Below, in pieces: positions 51,002 through 60,869 of a DNA stretch of 64,000 nucleotides. Position 1 is the stretch's first letter. Each line of letters begins with the position of its first letter. Source of the stretch: Prevotella sp. GTDB taxonomy: Bacteria > Bacteroidota > Bacteroidia > Bacteroidales > Bacteroidaceae. Position numbers and translations under genes: made by a program. The notes below the pieces were generated by a model that had not been told where the DNA came from, did not search any database, and saw nothing but the letters and a program-made list of their open reading frames with translations. The DNA is taken from assembly GCA_016291595.1 (NCBI GenBank), contig JAEEXN010000001.1:1-64000 (forward strand), read 5' to 3'.

Positions 51002-51970
51002 CTATATCAGCAATTCAACCATATCTTGTTTAGTCATGTTGAGAATATAGTCACCAATATTGGTGGGCAACATGTTGCTGATAGCTTCCCGTTCATAGCG
51101 AATTCCCCTGAGCTGGTGCAAAACTGCTCCGATATCACCAAGCAGGAAGAAGTCACCCATGAGGTTTACATCCTTAATGTATACGTTTTTCAACTCGATT
51201 TGTACCTCAAAAGCCCCGACTTTTTCTATACGCTTGCTACGAATGATGGAATATTTAGGATTCTTACCATAAATAAAGTCGATGTCTAGGTATTCTAGCA
51301 TCAGTTCCTCAATCTTGACTATTGCATTTTGGTCGAGTACAATTTCGTTATTGCATAGGTTTGAGCGTACAAACAATTTGAATTCATCAATTGATAAGTC
51401 AATGTAGTCTTTCAACAATGTGATATGCTGCCTCACGCTTTTCACACCCTTGCTCACTAGTTTTGCATCGCTTGGAGTGATGCTTGCCACCATGTTCTCC
51501 AAACACGTGTCGAAAAGCATTGTGCCATGAACGATGCTTCGACCTGGAATATGGTAGAAAGCGTTACCCGATACCTTTTTCCCATCAATTAGTATGTCGT
51601 TTCGCCCCGTGGCTCTAGCATCAACTCCCAGCTTGCACAATACAAGCGCTACCATATTGACATAACGGTTGAACGTCATGTTCACATTCTCTTCTTTTGT
51701 TATATATGAGAACATGATATTGTTCATGTCAGAATAGACACATCCACCACCACTCTTCCGGCGGAACATTTTAATGCCTTTCTCCCGACAATAGTCGATG
51801 TTTACCTCATTGTTGATGAGTTGGTTTCTCCCGAAAATAACAGTAGGCGCAGTCTGCCACATAAAGAATGCGTCGTCTACATTCATGTAGCGGGCAATGT
51901 ATTCTTCCATAGCCAGGTAGAATACAAGCAGCCTGTCTTTGTCTTCCGGAAGTGAAATATATGTCATCAA
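51002..51970 (-). CDS. lplA: Lipoate-protein ligase A family
   Basis: TVIFGRNQLINNEVNIDYCREKGIKMFRRKSGGGCVYSDMNNIMFSYI, GRNDILIDGKKVSGNAFYHIPGRSIVHGTML. Confidence 0.92.
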   Translation of the reverse strand: MMTYISLPEDKDRLLVFYLAMEEYIARYMNVDDAFFMWQTAPTVIFGRNQLINNEVNIDYCREKGIKMFRRKSGGGCVYSDMNNIMFSYITKEENVNMTFNRYVNMVALVLCKLGVDARATGRNDILIDGKKVSGNAFYHIPGRSIVHGTMLFDTCLENMVASITPSDAKLVSKGVKSVRQHITLLKDYIDLSIDEFKLFVRSNLCNNEIVLDQNAIVKIEELMLEYLDIDFIYGKNPKYSIIRSKRIEKVGAFEVQIELKNVYIKDVNLMGDFFLLGDIGAVLHQLRGIRYEREAISNMLPTNIGDYILNMTKQDMVELLI

Positions 51971-52207
51971 GATGTTTCTTGGTATCTTTTACTTGTTGCA
52001 AATATAGCAAATATTTTGTATATACGGCTCTTTTTTCAGTAAAAAATAATTCCTCTAGAATAAGATTTTTGCAGGAAGTTTCACTATGTCTGTGCTTTAG
52101 AATATTTGCTTTCTTTTTGAAAACAAGAAAATAAATTATCTTTCAATTTGGAAATGCAAAATTTAAGGTGTTTTGTAAACAAATGCTATTTCTGCTTAAA
52201 TACAGGC

Positions 52208-52834
52208 TTATCGATGCTTCTTTTTCAAATAATACCTTAACGCAAAATAGACTGCCAACATGAGAACTATCAAAATGATGCCCCATTTAATATAATCACC
52301 ATACTCGACTATCTTATCGTTGAGTTGTTCTTCAGGTACAAATCCGTGGAACCACCACCCTAAAACTGCAAGTATACAATTCCATAATCCAGCGCCAAGT
52401 GTCGTATAAAGAAGAAACTTCCAATAATTCATTTTAGATAAACCAGCAGGTATGGATATAAGGTGTCGAATACCTATAATCAGACGTCCTGTAAATGTTG
52501 CAATGGCTCCATGATTATTAAAATAGCGCTCACTTTTCTCTACTTTTTCCTGATTCAATAGACACATGTGCCCCCAATGGCTATTGGCAAACTTATAGAT
52601 GATTGGACGTCCCAAATAATAGCCAGCTACATAATTAATCGTTGCTCCCAAATCTGCTCCTATTGTAGCAAATAATACTACAAGAATAATATTCAAATTT
52701 CCTGCAGCTGCATGATAGGCTGCAGGAGAAACAACTAATTCTGAAGGGACAGGAACCACTGTGCTCTCAAGTAGCATAAGAAAGAGAATTGTACTATAAT
52801 TCAAATTTCCTAATAGTGTAGTAATCCAATTCAT
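52208..52834 (-). CDS. DedA family membrane protein
   Basis: LESTVVPVPSELVVSPAAY, GADLGATINYVAGYYLGRP, FTGRLIIGIRHLISIPAGLSKM. Confidence 0.92.
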   Translation of the reverse strand: MNWITTLLGNLNYSTILFLMLLESTVVPVPSELVVSPAAYHAAAGNLNIILVVLFATIGADLGATINYVAGYYLGRPIIYKFANSHWGHMCLLNQEKVEKSERYFNNHGAIATFTGRLIIGIRHLISIPAGLSKMNYWKFLLYTTLGAGLWNCILAVLGWWFHGFVPEEQLNDKIVEYGDYIKWGIILIVLMLAVYFALRYYLKKKHR

Positions 52835-52862
52835 TTCAGTTACTTTATATTTGTTAAATTAT

Positions 52863-54068
52863 TTACTTATCAGGGCTGTCTACATGGTCATCATCTTTGT
52901 CTGTAACATGATAAGAACCAGTTTCTATGCTATTATTGTTTATGAGATGATTTGTATCAGTATATAATTCTAAGAACTTACAGGAAGTATCTTTGTTGCC
53001 GTTAGCGAAGAAGCCAAACACCTCGTATAGATCGTCAAGACTCTGGCACCCCCCATTATTTACTGCTTTGTCAAATAATAACAATGCGTTTTCAGTGTTG
53101 CCTTTTAACCCTTGAATTTCTCCAGCTAGCCAATAAGCAATGAAAGGATTATTATATGGATTCTCACTCATTTGAATGGCTTTTCTTGCATACTCTTCTG
53201 CATCATCCAAGCGTCCAAGTAAAGTGAGGCATTTAATCTGTTCAATAATCCAGTTTACTTCATGAGGCATAAAGTCGGACAACTTTTTGTAATAACTCAT
53301 AGCCTCACAATATCTCCCTAAAGCATATAGTGCGTCTCCTTTGTTTGCTAGTGCTTCGTCATTATCAGGTGATATTGCTAAAGCATACTCACTACTAATC
53401 AGTGACTCTTCAAAACGACTATTGTAATATTGAACTTTGGATAAGTAATTCCAGAATGTTACATTGTAAGGCGACTTGTCAATAAGTTTGTTAATATATC
53501 TCTCAGCCTCATCATATTCCCTGTTACTTATGAGTATACGACTTTTGAGTTCGTCAAAAACATCTAAGGAAGCATTATTAGCTTCCTTCAGCCATGATGA
53601 TACATGTTCTGTTAATCCATAATCAACAAAAAGGTTAGCAACTTCGGCCACGTACATATCATGTTCTTCTTCGGCTAAGTTCCCTAATTGCTGATACAGG
53701 AAATCATATGCTGGTATTACTCTATTATCAGCGATCATTATTTCTGCTTTAGTTAATATATAATCCAAGTCAGAAATATCCTCCACCATCTCACACAATT
53801 CCTCCGCTTTTCCAACATTAGATTCTCTGTTGAGAACTATTCGTGCTTTGAACAGGGGAGGGGCGATGGCGTCAGGGTAAAGGCATATGGCAAGTTCAAT
53901 AACAGCCATTGCGTTTTCAATATCACCAAGATAGTCATAGTATTCAGCAATATCCGTTAATTCATCAGAATCCAAGAAGACGGGTGCACCCGTCTTCTTG
54001 GCATTCTCATATTCATGTAGATTCTTTTGGAATTCTGAACTATTATAATAGTCTATATCTGTAGACAT
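52863..54068 (-). CDS. TPR-repeat protein
   Basis: Multiple tetratricopeptide-like units (SSEYALAISPDNDEALANKGDALYALGRYCEAMSYYKKL). Confidence 0.8.
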   Translation of the reverse strand: MSTDIDYYNSSEFQKNLHEYENAKKTGAPVFLDSDELTDIAEYYDYLGDIENAMAVIELAICLYPDAIAPPLFKARIVLNRESNVGKAEELCEMVEDISDLDYILTKAEIMIADNRVIPAYDFLYQQLGNLAEEEHDMYVAEVANLFVDYGLTEHVSSWLKEANNASLDVFDELKSRILISNREYDEAERYINKLIDKSPYNVTFWNYLSKVQYYNSRFEESLISSEYALAISPDNDEALANKGDALYALGRYCEAMSYYKKLSDFMPHEVNWIIEQIKCLTLLGRLDDAEEYARKAIQMSENPYNNPFIAYWLAGEIQGLKGNTENALLLFDKAVNNGGCQSLDDLYEVFGFFANGNKDTSCKFLELYTDTNHLINNNSIETGSYHVTDKDDDHVDSPDK

Positions 54069-54074
54069 TTAATC

Positions 54075-55838
54075 TCATTTGTTGATTTTAGCCCACGAGT
54101 CTTTTAAACCTACGGTCTTGTTGTAAACAGGTTTTTGAATCGTGGAATCTGGATCAGCCATGAAATAGCCAACACGTTGGAATTGCAAATACTGACCAGG
54201 CTTCATTCCTGCTGCATATGGCTCTATATAACAACCACTCAGAACTTTAAGACTGTCAGGATTAATCATTTGCTTCATAGCAGTAACCGCATCGCAACCT
54301 TGCTCTTCACGAATGGCTGCCAACTCATCACGTGGGTTCTCAACTTTCCATAAACGGTCATATAGACGTACTTCTGCCTTAATGGCGTGTTGGCAACTTA
54401 CCCAATGAAGAGTCTTTCCTTTAATCTTTCGGTTAGAGCCAGGCATTCCGCTACGCGATTCCGGGTCATATGTACAATATATTGTAGTTATACGACCATT
54501 TTCATCTTTTGCAAATGCATCCACTTCATTACACTTAATAATGTATGCATTTTTCAAACGTACTTCTTTACCAGGAGCAAGACGCATGAATTTCTTCTCG
54601 GCAACTTCCATAAAATCGTCGCGCTCAATCCACAATTCGCGGCTAAACTCAATTGTATGAGTACCATCGGCCTCATTTTCGGGATTATTAACAGCTTTAA
54701 GCTGCTCAATCTTACCTTCAGGATAGTTTGTAATTATAACTTTGACAGGATCGAGTACGGCATTGACTCGTATTGCACGACTATTCAAATCGTCACGTAC
54801 CGCACTTTCCAGCAAAGCCATCTCATTCAATGCATCATACGTGGTATAACCAATCTTGTTAATGAACCTAATAATACTCTCAGGGCTATAGCCACGACGG
54901 CGGAAACCACATATCGTTGGCATGCGCGGATCATCCCATCCATTTACTAATCTTTCATTCACCAAAGCGAGTAAATTTCGTTTCGACATCAGTGTGTAAG
55001 ATAGATTAAGCTTGTTAAATTCTGTCTGTCGTGGGCGGAAATCTTCAATATTCTCAGTCTCTCCCTTATACTCTTTCATCCACGTAACAAAGAGGTCGTA
55101 AAGGGGGCGGTGCTCGACGAACTCCAGAGTGCAAAGAGAATGAGTAACACCCTCAAGATAATCACTTTGTCCATGTGTAAAATCATACATGGGATAAGCA
55201 TTCCATTTAGAACCAGTTTTGACGTGTGGAATATTAAGCACTCGATATATGAGGGGGTCACGGAACAACATATTAGGATGCGCCATGTCAATCTTTGCAC
55301 GTAGTACCATAGTGCCAGGTAGGCACTTTCCACTATTCATAAACTCAAACAACTTGAGATTCTCATCTATAGGACGGTCTCTGTATGGGCTATTAGTGCC
55401 AGCGCTTGTGGTTGTTCCCTTTTGTTGAGCTATTATCTCAGCACTTTGTTCGTCAACATATGCACGGCCTTGTTTTATAAGCCATACGGCAAAATCCCAT
55501 AATTCTTGGAAATAGTCGCTTGCATAGTATACATTGGCCCATTGAAAACCTAACCACTTAATATCATGCTCAATGCTTTCTATATATTCAGTGTCTTCTT
55601 TCACTGGGTTAGTATCATCAAAACGAAGATTGCATATGCCACCATATTTTTTTGCCATGCCAAAATCAATTGCTATTGCCTTGGCGTGCCCTATATGAAG
55701 ATAACCATTGGGCTCAGGCGGAAAGCGTGTCTGAATACGACCAGCGTTTTTGCCTTCAGCCAAATCTTTTTCAACTATCTGCTCTATGAAGTTAAGACTT
55801 TTCTTCTCTTCGTTTTGTTGTTCTTTGTTGTCAATCAT
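54075..55838 (-). CDS. glnS: Glutaminyl-tRNA synthetase
   Basis: TRFPPEPNGYLHIGHAKAIAIDFG, VMSKR-like SKRNLLALV, GFRRRGYSPESI; start set at MIDNKEQQ. Confidence 0.94.
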   Translation of the reverse strand: MIDNKEQQNEEKKSLNFIEQIVEKDLAEGKNAGRIQTRFPPEPNGYLHIGHAKAIAIDFGMAKKYGGICNLRFDDTNPVKEDTEYIESIEHDIKWLGFQWANVYYASDYFQELWDFAVWLIKQGRAYVDEQSAEIIAQQKGTTTSAGTNSPYRDRPIDENLKLFEFMNSGKCLPGTMVLRAKIDMAHPNMLFRDPLIYRVLNIPHVKTGSKWNAYPMYDFTHGQSDYLEGVTHSLCTLEFVEHRPLYDLFVTWMKEYKGETENIEDFRPRQTEFNKLNLSYTLMSKRNLLALVNERLVNGWDDPRMPTICGFRRRGYSPESIIRFINKIGYTTYDALNEMALLESAVRDDLNSRAIRVNAVLDPVKVIITNYPEGKIEQLKAVNNPENEADGTHTIEFSRELWIERDDFMEVAEKKFMRLAPGKEVRLKNAYIIKCNEVDAFAKDENGRITTIYCTYDPESRSGMPGSNRKIKGKTLHWVSCQHAIKAEVRLYDRLWKVENPRDELAAIREEQGCDAVTAMKQMINPDSLKVLSGCYIEPYAAGMKPGQYLQFQRVGYFMADPDSTIQKPVYNKTVGLKDSWAKINK

Positions 55839-55951
55839 ATTTAATATAGTTATTTTGACTACAAAGGTACGCCAAAAAGGGCAAAAATTCAAAAGAAAAG
55901 AGCTATTTTTTGTTGTTTAGTGAAAAATGTGTTATTAAACATAAAATTTAA

Positions 55952-55983
55952 TTTGTTAGGAAGGCAAAAAACGTCTAACTTTG
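55952..55983 (+). promoter_or_regulatory. Bacteroidetes-type promoter without downstream ORF
   Basis: TTTG (55952-55955)-N20-TAACTTTG (55976-55983). Confidence 0.75.
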
Positions 55984-55988
55984 CGCCT

Positions 55989-56082
55989 GTTATCCTGAAT
56001 ACAATCTTTTTACCTTAAAAAAGCTAATACCTATTGAGATTGAGTGCCTCGCTCTGTGAAGAGCTGGGCATTTCGCTTTTTA
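55989..56082 (+). ncRNA. Candidate small RNA ending in terminator hairpin
   Basis: Consensus promoter immediately upstream; 3' hairpin GAGTGCC-TC-GCTCT-GTGA-AGAGC-TG-GGCATTT followed by CGCTTTTT; no ORF, both neighbours on opposite strand. Confidence 0.6.
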
Positions 56083-56228
56083 TATAAGGCAATCCATAAT
56101 GCACAAATTAAATTACACTTAATAAATACTGAGTTCATTTACAATAAACTTACAGGTATACACTTTATTAATTCTTAGCCATGTATTTAGTGTGTATCTT
56201 TCTAATAAATAATAATTGCCATTAATAA

Positions 56229-57254
56229 TTACTTAATTCCCCGTTCATTAAGTGCCTTGCTATATTTAACCGCATTTTCTAAATGTTCTGTATAGGTACG
56301 TGCAAAATTGTGAGTTCCACTGAAATCTTCCTTTGCACACATATAAAGATAGTCATGGTGCACATAATTCAAAACGGCATCAATACCAGCAATAGTAGGG
56401 ATACGGATTGGGCCAGGAGGAAGTCCTGTGTTTTTATAAGTATTATATGGACTATCAACAAAAAGAAGATTGTTCCATATTCGCTTTAATTCAAATTTCT
56501 TCAATGCAAATTTGATGGTCGGATCAGCCTGCAACGGCATTCTTGCCTTTAGGCGGTTGTAATACATACCTGCAATCATAGGCTTTTCAGCGTTATTTGC
56601 AGTTTCCTCATCTATAATGCTTGCCATGGTAATAACCTCCGTAGGCTTAAGTCCCATTGAACTGGCTTTTTGTAAACGTTCGTCATTCCAGAAACTATTA
56701 CTCTCTTTCTGCATTCGTTCCATAAACTTAATGAGCGACAGATTCCAATATAATTCATATGTGTCAGGAATGAACATACATGCAATAGTCGCAGTATCAT
56801 AACCGTATTTTTTACACATGTTGGCATCAGTTAACGCATTATAAATATCAAGACTGTCTATCATAAGTTTCTTGCCCAAGTAGCCTGCCAGGCGGTCGAT
56901 TGTCCTAACAGACGGAATGGTAAGTTTTAAAGGTGATTGTGAACCATTTTTTATACGTCTGAATACGGAGAAAGGGCTGTCTCCTGAAGTGATTTCATAT
57001 CTACCAGTTTTGATGTGATCAAGATAATCAGAATGGCGAATTAATGTTCTAAAACCTGTATTACCATGACTATTAGCAATTCTGCCTATCTGCACGAAAA
57101 CAGAGTCAATTGTATCATCTTCGTCAATATATACATATTCTGTCTTATCTGTAGCAGACATATCAGAAAAGAAATAGTAGTATATCAATCCGACCACAAT
57201 CAACCCACATAGAATAACAGGGATAAGGTATATGTTTTTGAAATTCTTTTTCAT
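56229..57254 (-). CDS. mltG: Endolytic murein transglycosylase MltG
   Basis: ITMASIIDEETANNAEKPMIAGMYYNRLKARMPLQADPTIKFAL, YNTYKNTGLPPGPIRIPTIAGIDAVLN. Confidence 0.93.
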   Translation of the reverse strand: MKKNFKNIYLIPVILCGLIVVGLIYYYFFSDMSATDKTEYVYIDEDDTIDSVFVQIGRIANSHGNTGFRTLIRHSDYLDHIKTGRYEITSGDSPFSVFRRIKNGSQSPLKLTIPSVRTIDRLAGYLGKKLMIDSLDIYNALTDANMCKKYGYDTATIACMFIPDTYELYWNLSLIKFMERMQKESNSFWNDERLQKASSMGLKPTEVITMASIIDEETANNAEKPMIAGMYYNRLKARMPLQADPTIKFALKKFELKRIWNNLLFVDSPYNTYKNTGLPPGPIRIPTIAGIDAVLNYVHHDYLYMCAKEDFSGTHNFARTYTEHLENAVKYSKALNERGIK

Positions 57255-57367
57255 ATTATATTCAATTTTATATCTGAATGCAAAGGTAATCATTTTATTC
57301 ATTATTTGAACGTTAATGTTCTGAAAAAGTTTGTTTCTTACATATAAAAACTATATCTTTGCGTGTT

Positions 57368-58015
57368 ATGAAACACTATGACAATTATATTTTTGATCTT
57401 GATGGAACACTTCTTGACACATTAACAGACCTTGCTGCCAGTGTGAATTATGCATTGCGTTCACATAATATGCCGGAACATCCAGAAGGTAACATTCGAA
57501 TGTTTGTAGGTAATGGAGTGAGAAAACTTGTTGAAAGGGCAGTACCTCTCAACACTCCCATGGATGTGACGGAGCTTGTTCTAGAGGATTTCCGTAAACA
57601 TTATTTAATACATAGCATGGATAACACAAAGCCTTATGAAGGTGTTATGCAGATGTTAGGCCAATTGAAAAAGAATGGCAGCCATGTTGGAGTAGTAAGT
57701 AACAAATTTTACGTTGCTACTGAAGAATTATGTAGTCATTTCTTTGGTAACCTTGTTGATGTATCAATAGGTGAGAATGAAGCTAGTGGAATTAAGAAAA
57801 AACCATCTCCGGATACTGTTCTCAAAGCTATGCAAATAATGAAAGCTCTACCAGACAATACAGTATATATAGGTGATAGTGATGTTGATATCCTTACTGC
57901 AAAAAATAGCGGAATCCCCTGTATTAGTGTTCTGTGGGGATTCCGCGATAAGGAATTTCTATTGAAACACGGGGCGACTGTTTTTATCAATCACCCCAGT
58001 GAACTATTTGATTAA
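57368..58015 (+). CDS. HAD-family hydrolase (phosphoglycolate phosphatase-like)
   Basis: YIFDLDGTLLDTLTDLAASVNYAL, VVSNKF, VYIGDSDVDILTAKNSGIPCISVLWGFR. Confidence 0.9.
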   Translation: MKHYDNYIFDLDGTLLDTLTDLAASVNYALRSHNMPEHPEGNIRMFVGNGVRKLVERAVPLNTPMDVTELVLEDFRKHYLIHSMDNTKPYEGVMQMLGQLKKNGSHVGVVSNKFYVATEELCSHFFGNLVDVSIGENEASGIKKKPSPDTVLKAMQIMKALPDNTVYIGDSDVDILTAKNSGIPCISVLWGFRDKEFLLKHGATVFINHPSELFD

Positions 58016-59373
58016 TAGAATAACATTGACAACAAATAGGCAACAATTGTTGAAGTAATAACACAAATCAAGCCAGGCATCATGAACGAGTGGTTAAGCA
58101 AGTATTTACCAATTACTGTTGTTCCACTTCGATCGAAGTTCACCGTTGCAATATCTGAAGGATAATTCGGAATGAAGAAGTATCCATACACACTTGGTAA
58201 TACTCCTAACAATACCGGTCCGGGTATGCCTAATGTATATGCCAATGGTAACATACTAACCACTACAGCACCCTGAGAATTGATGAGCACACTAACCAGG
58301 AAGAAAACAAAAGCAATACTCCAGGGATACTCCTTTACTGTATCTGCCAGCATCAATTTCATTTCGTCCATATAGTTTGCGAAATATGTATCTGCGAGCC
58401 ATGCGATACCAAAGATTGCAACCACAGCAACCATACCACTTTGCCATACAGCACCAGCAACTGCTTTTTTGGGAAGAGCCTTGCAGAAAATAATCATCAG
58501 AGCGGCAGCAGTAAGCATAATAATCTGAATAATCAGATTCATCTTCGGGAATCCCATATATTTGGCTACTGTTACTACTTCACCTTCAGCATTAGTGGTT
58601 TCAAATAGCTGAGTGAAAGCAAATCCAACAATAATCACGAGTGCTGCAAGGAAAATATATACAGCCATTTTGGCGTTCTTGTCAATCTTCTTATCAAGAG
58701 TTGTTGCTGAGTTTCCATAAATGTACTCGTATTGGATGGGATCTTTCAAACGGGCTTGGAACTTGGGATCTTTGTCGAGATCCAATCCACGGCGGAAAGA
58801 CGCCGTTGCAGCTGCCATAAGTCCTACAAGGCATGCTGGAATAGAAACTGCCAATACTTGGGGGATGGTAATGTCGAATCCGTTTTCATTTGATATAGTT
58901 ACGAATGCAACCACGGCAGCAGCGATAGGCGAGCAAGTGATTCCAACTTGCGAAGCAACAGATGCCACTCCACAAGGACGCTCAGGACGAATACCTTTCT
59001 TTAATGCAATGTCACAAATAATTGGCATCAGCGTGTAGACCACGTGTCCTGTTCCAACGAGCACAGTGAGGAAGAAAGTGCAAAGAGGTGCAAGGAAAGT
59101 GATACGATCTGGATGCTTACGCAATAATTTTTCTGCGATCTGGATAAGCCAGTCCATACCTCCAGAAGCCTGCATAATACCAGCACATGTTACAGCAGCT
59201 ATGATTATGTAAATCACATCTGTTGGGGGAGTACCAGGCTTCAAGCTAAAACCGAAAACAAGAATGGCGAGTCCTATACCCGAAATCGCACCAAGGGCAA
59301 GGCTTCCATAACGAGAACCAACCCATAAAGCGCCCAAAACAATGAGCAGCTGAACAATCATTGTAATAGTCAT
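58012..59373 (-). CDS. Anaerobic C4-dicarboxylate transporter (DcuA/DcuB family)
   Basis: FLTVLVGTGHVVYTLMPIICDIALKKGIRPERPCGVASVASQVGITCSPIAAAVV; multi-pass. Confidence 0.9.
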   Translation of the reverse strand: MTITMIVQLLIVLGALWVGSRYGSLALGAISGIGLAILVFGFSLKPGTPPTDVIYIIIAAVTCAGIMQASGGMDWLIQIAEKLLRKHPDRITFLAPLCTFFLTVLVGTGHVVYTLMPIICDIALKKGIRPERPCGVASVASQVGITCSPIAAAVVAFVTISNENGFDITIPQVLAVSIPACLVGLMAAATASFRRGLDLDKDPKFQARLKDPIQYEYIYGNSATTLDKKIDKNAKMAVYIFLAALVIIVGFAFTQLFETTNAEGEVVTVAKYMGFPKMNLIIQIIMLTAAALMIIFCKALPKKAVAGAVWQSGMVAVVAIFGIAWLADTYFANYMDEMKLMLADTVKEYPWSIAFVFFLVSVLINSQGAVVVSMLPLAYTLGIPGPVLLGVLPSVYGYFFIPNYPSDIATVNFDRSGTTVIGKYLLNHSFMMPGLICVITSTIVAYLLSMLFY

Positions 59374-59421
59374 GATGTGTTTTGTTAGATTATTATTATT
59401 TCTTAATTATGTTTCTAGGTG

Positions 59422-59452
59422 CAAATATAACAAAAATATATTATTCAACAAT
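59422..59452 (-). promoter_or_regulatory. Putative promoter of dcu gene
   Basis: Minus strand TTG-N19-TATATTTG about 50 bp upstream of start. Confidence 0.5.
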
Positions 59453-59494
59453 CAAATAATCAAAAAAAAAATAATGTGTTCGAGCACACAGTGT

Positions 59495-59508
59495 TTGATT
59501 TAAATCAA
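59495..59508. promoter_or_regulatory. FNR/CRP-family binding-site-like palindrome
   Basis: TTGATTTAAATCAA, perfect 14-bp palindrome matching TTGAT-N4-ATCAA, upstream of anaerobic dicarboxylate transporter gene. Confidence 0.55.
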
Positions 59509-59582
59509 TAAATACACGCTTTTTGGATAAAAACACAAATAAAACATTTCATCTTATCAAAAATAAACTATCTTTGCAACTA

Positions 59583-59745
59583 ACAGAAATGAGAATTAAA
59601 TAAGTATAGCACTTAATCAATATACAATAAGGTATTATTATCAAGGTAAAAAAGGTTAGTCGTTAGGGAAATTTGAGAGAAACATTAGTTTGATAATGAA
59701 AGAATGACGGCGAGTGTAGTGATACACCCGCCGTCACTTTTATAT
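59583..59745 (+). ncRNA. Candidate small RNA between dcu and hisB
   Basis: TATCTTTG -7 element at 59569-59576, no ORF, 14-bp hairpin TGACGGCGAGTGTA/TACACCCGCCGTCA (one mismatch) followed by CTTTTAT. Confidence 0.45.
59705..59740 (+). terminator. Strong hairpin terminator (possibly bidirectional)
   Basis: TGACGGCGAGTGTA-GTGA-TACACCCGCCGTCA then CTTTTAT; also lies downstream of hisB on the minus strand. Confidence 0.7.
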
Positions 59746-59786
59746 TATTCGCATAAGACAACCTCATGTGTACAGATGCTTAAGTT

Positions 59787-60863
59787 TTAAAGCATGCCTT
59801 TTGTTGAGGGAAGCTCGTAATGGTAAATATCCCGTCTGACAGCCATGCGCAAAGCTCTGGCAAAAGCTTTGAATATCCCTTCAATTTTGTGATGCTCGTT
59901 GGTTCCCTCTGCTTTGATATTAAGATTCATTTTAGCTGCATCACTCAAACTCTTGAAAAAATGGAAGAACAATTCGGTTGGCATCTCACCTATTCTCTCA
60001 CGGTGAAACTCTGCATCCCATACCAACCAAGGCCTTCCACCAAAATCGAGAGCCACTTGGCAAAGACAATCGTCCATTGGCAAACAATAGCCATAACGCT
60101 CAATACCACGTTTATCGCCTAATGACTTCAATAGGCATTCACCTAATACTAATGCGGTATCCTCGATGGTATGGTGTTCATCAACATGAAGGTCACCACG
60201 GGCATGAATTGTAAGATCCATCATTCCGTGACGTCCAATTTGCTCAAGCATGTGGTCGAAGAAACCTAAGCCTGTGTTAATATCACATTGGCCGGTCCCA
60301 TCAAGATTAACTTTGACATGTATATCTGTTTCTTTTGTGACTCTGGATATCTCAGCAATACGCTCGCCTGCAAATAAAATTTCTGCAATTCTCTCCCATG
60401 TCATATTGTCTTTACCCAGAATCAATGATTTGCATCCCAAGTTTTCTGCGAGTTTGCGGTCACTTTCCCTATCACCGATTACGTAGCTGCCAGCCAAATC
60501 GTAGGCATCATTGTCAATATACTCACCAAGCATACCGATTCCTGGCTTTCTGTTCGGATGGTTATCTTCAGGAAAATGTCGGTCTATAAGAATATCGTCA
60601 AATACGATGTCCTCACCTTTTAAAGATTGCAAGATAAAGTTGTGTACTGGCCAGAACGTATCTTCTGGGAAAGAACTGGTGCCAAGTCCATCTTGATTGC
60701 TTACCATAACGAAACGGAAGTCGAGATGCTTCCTGATAAAGGAAAGATTACTGAACATTCCCTTTGTAAATGTCAGTTTCTCAAAAGAATCAATCTGCTC
60801 ATCAGCGGGCTCTTCTATAAGGGTTCCGTCACGGTCTATGAATAAAATACGCTGCGGTTTCAT
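59787..60863 (-). CDS. hisB: Bifunctional histidinol-phosphatase/imidazoleglycerol-phosphate dehydratase
   Basis: [15 protein letters not shown] (HAD) fused to [49 protein letters not shown]. Confidence 0.95.
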   Translation of the reverse strand: MKPQRILFIDRDGTLIEEPADEQIDSFEKLTFTKGMFSNLSFIRKHLDFRFVMVSNQDGLGTSSFPEDTFWPVHNFILQSLKGEDIVFDDILIDRHFPEDNHPNRKPGIGMLGEYIDNDAYDLAGSYVIGDRESDRKLAENLGCKSLILGKDNMTWERIAEILFAGERIAEISRVTKETDIHVKVNLDGTGQCDINTGLGFFDHMLEQIGRHGMMDLTIHARGDLHVDEHHTIEDTALVLGECLLKSLGDKRGIERYGYCLPMDDCLCQVALDFGGRPWLVWDAEFHRERIGEMPTELFFHFFKSLSDAAKMNLNIKAEGTNEHHKIEGIFKAFARALRMAVRRDIYHYELPSTKGML

Positions 60864-60869
60864 TATCAT

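Noticed and set aside
51971-52207. Glycine riboswitch upstream of the gcv operon
   Set aside because: No recognisable tandem glycine aptamer in the short AT-rich leader.
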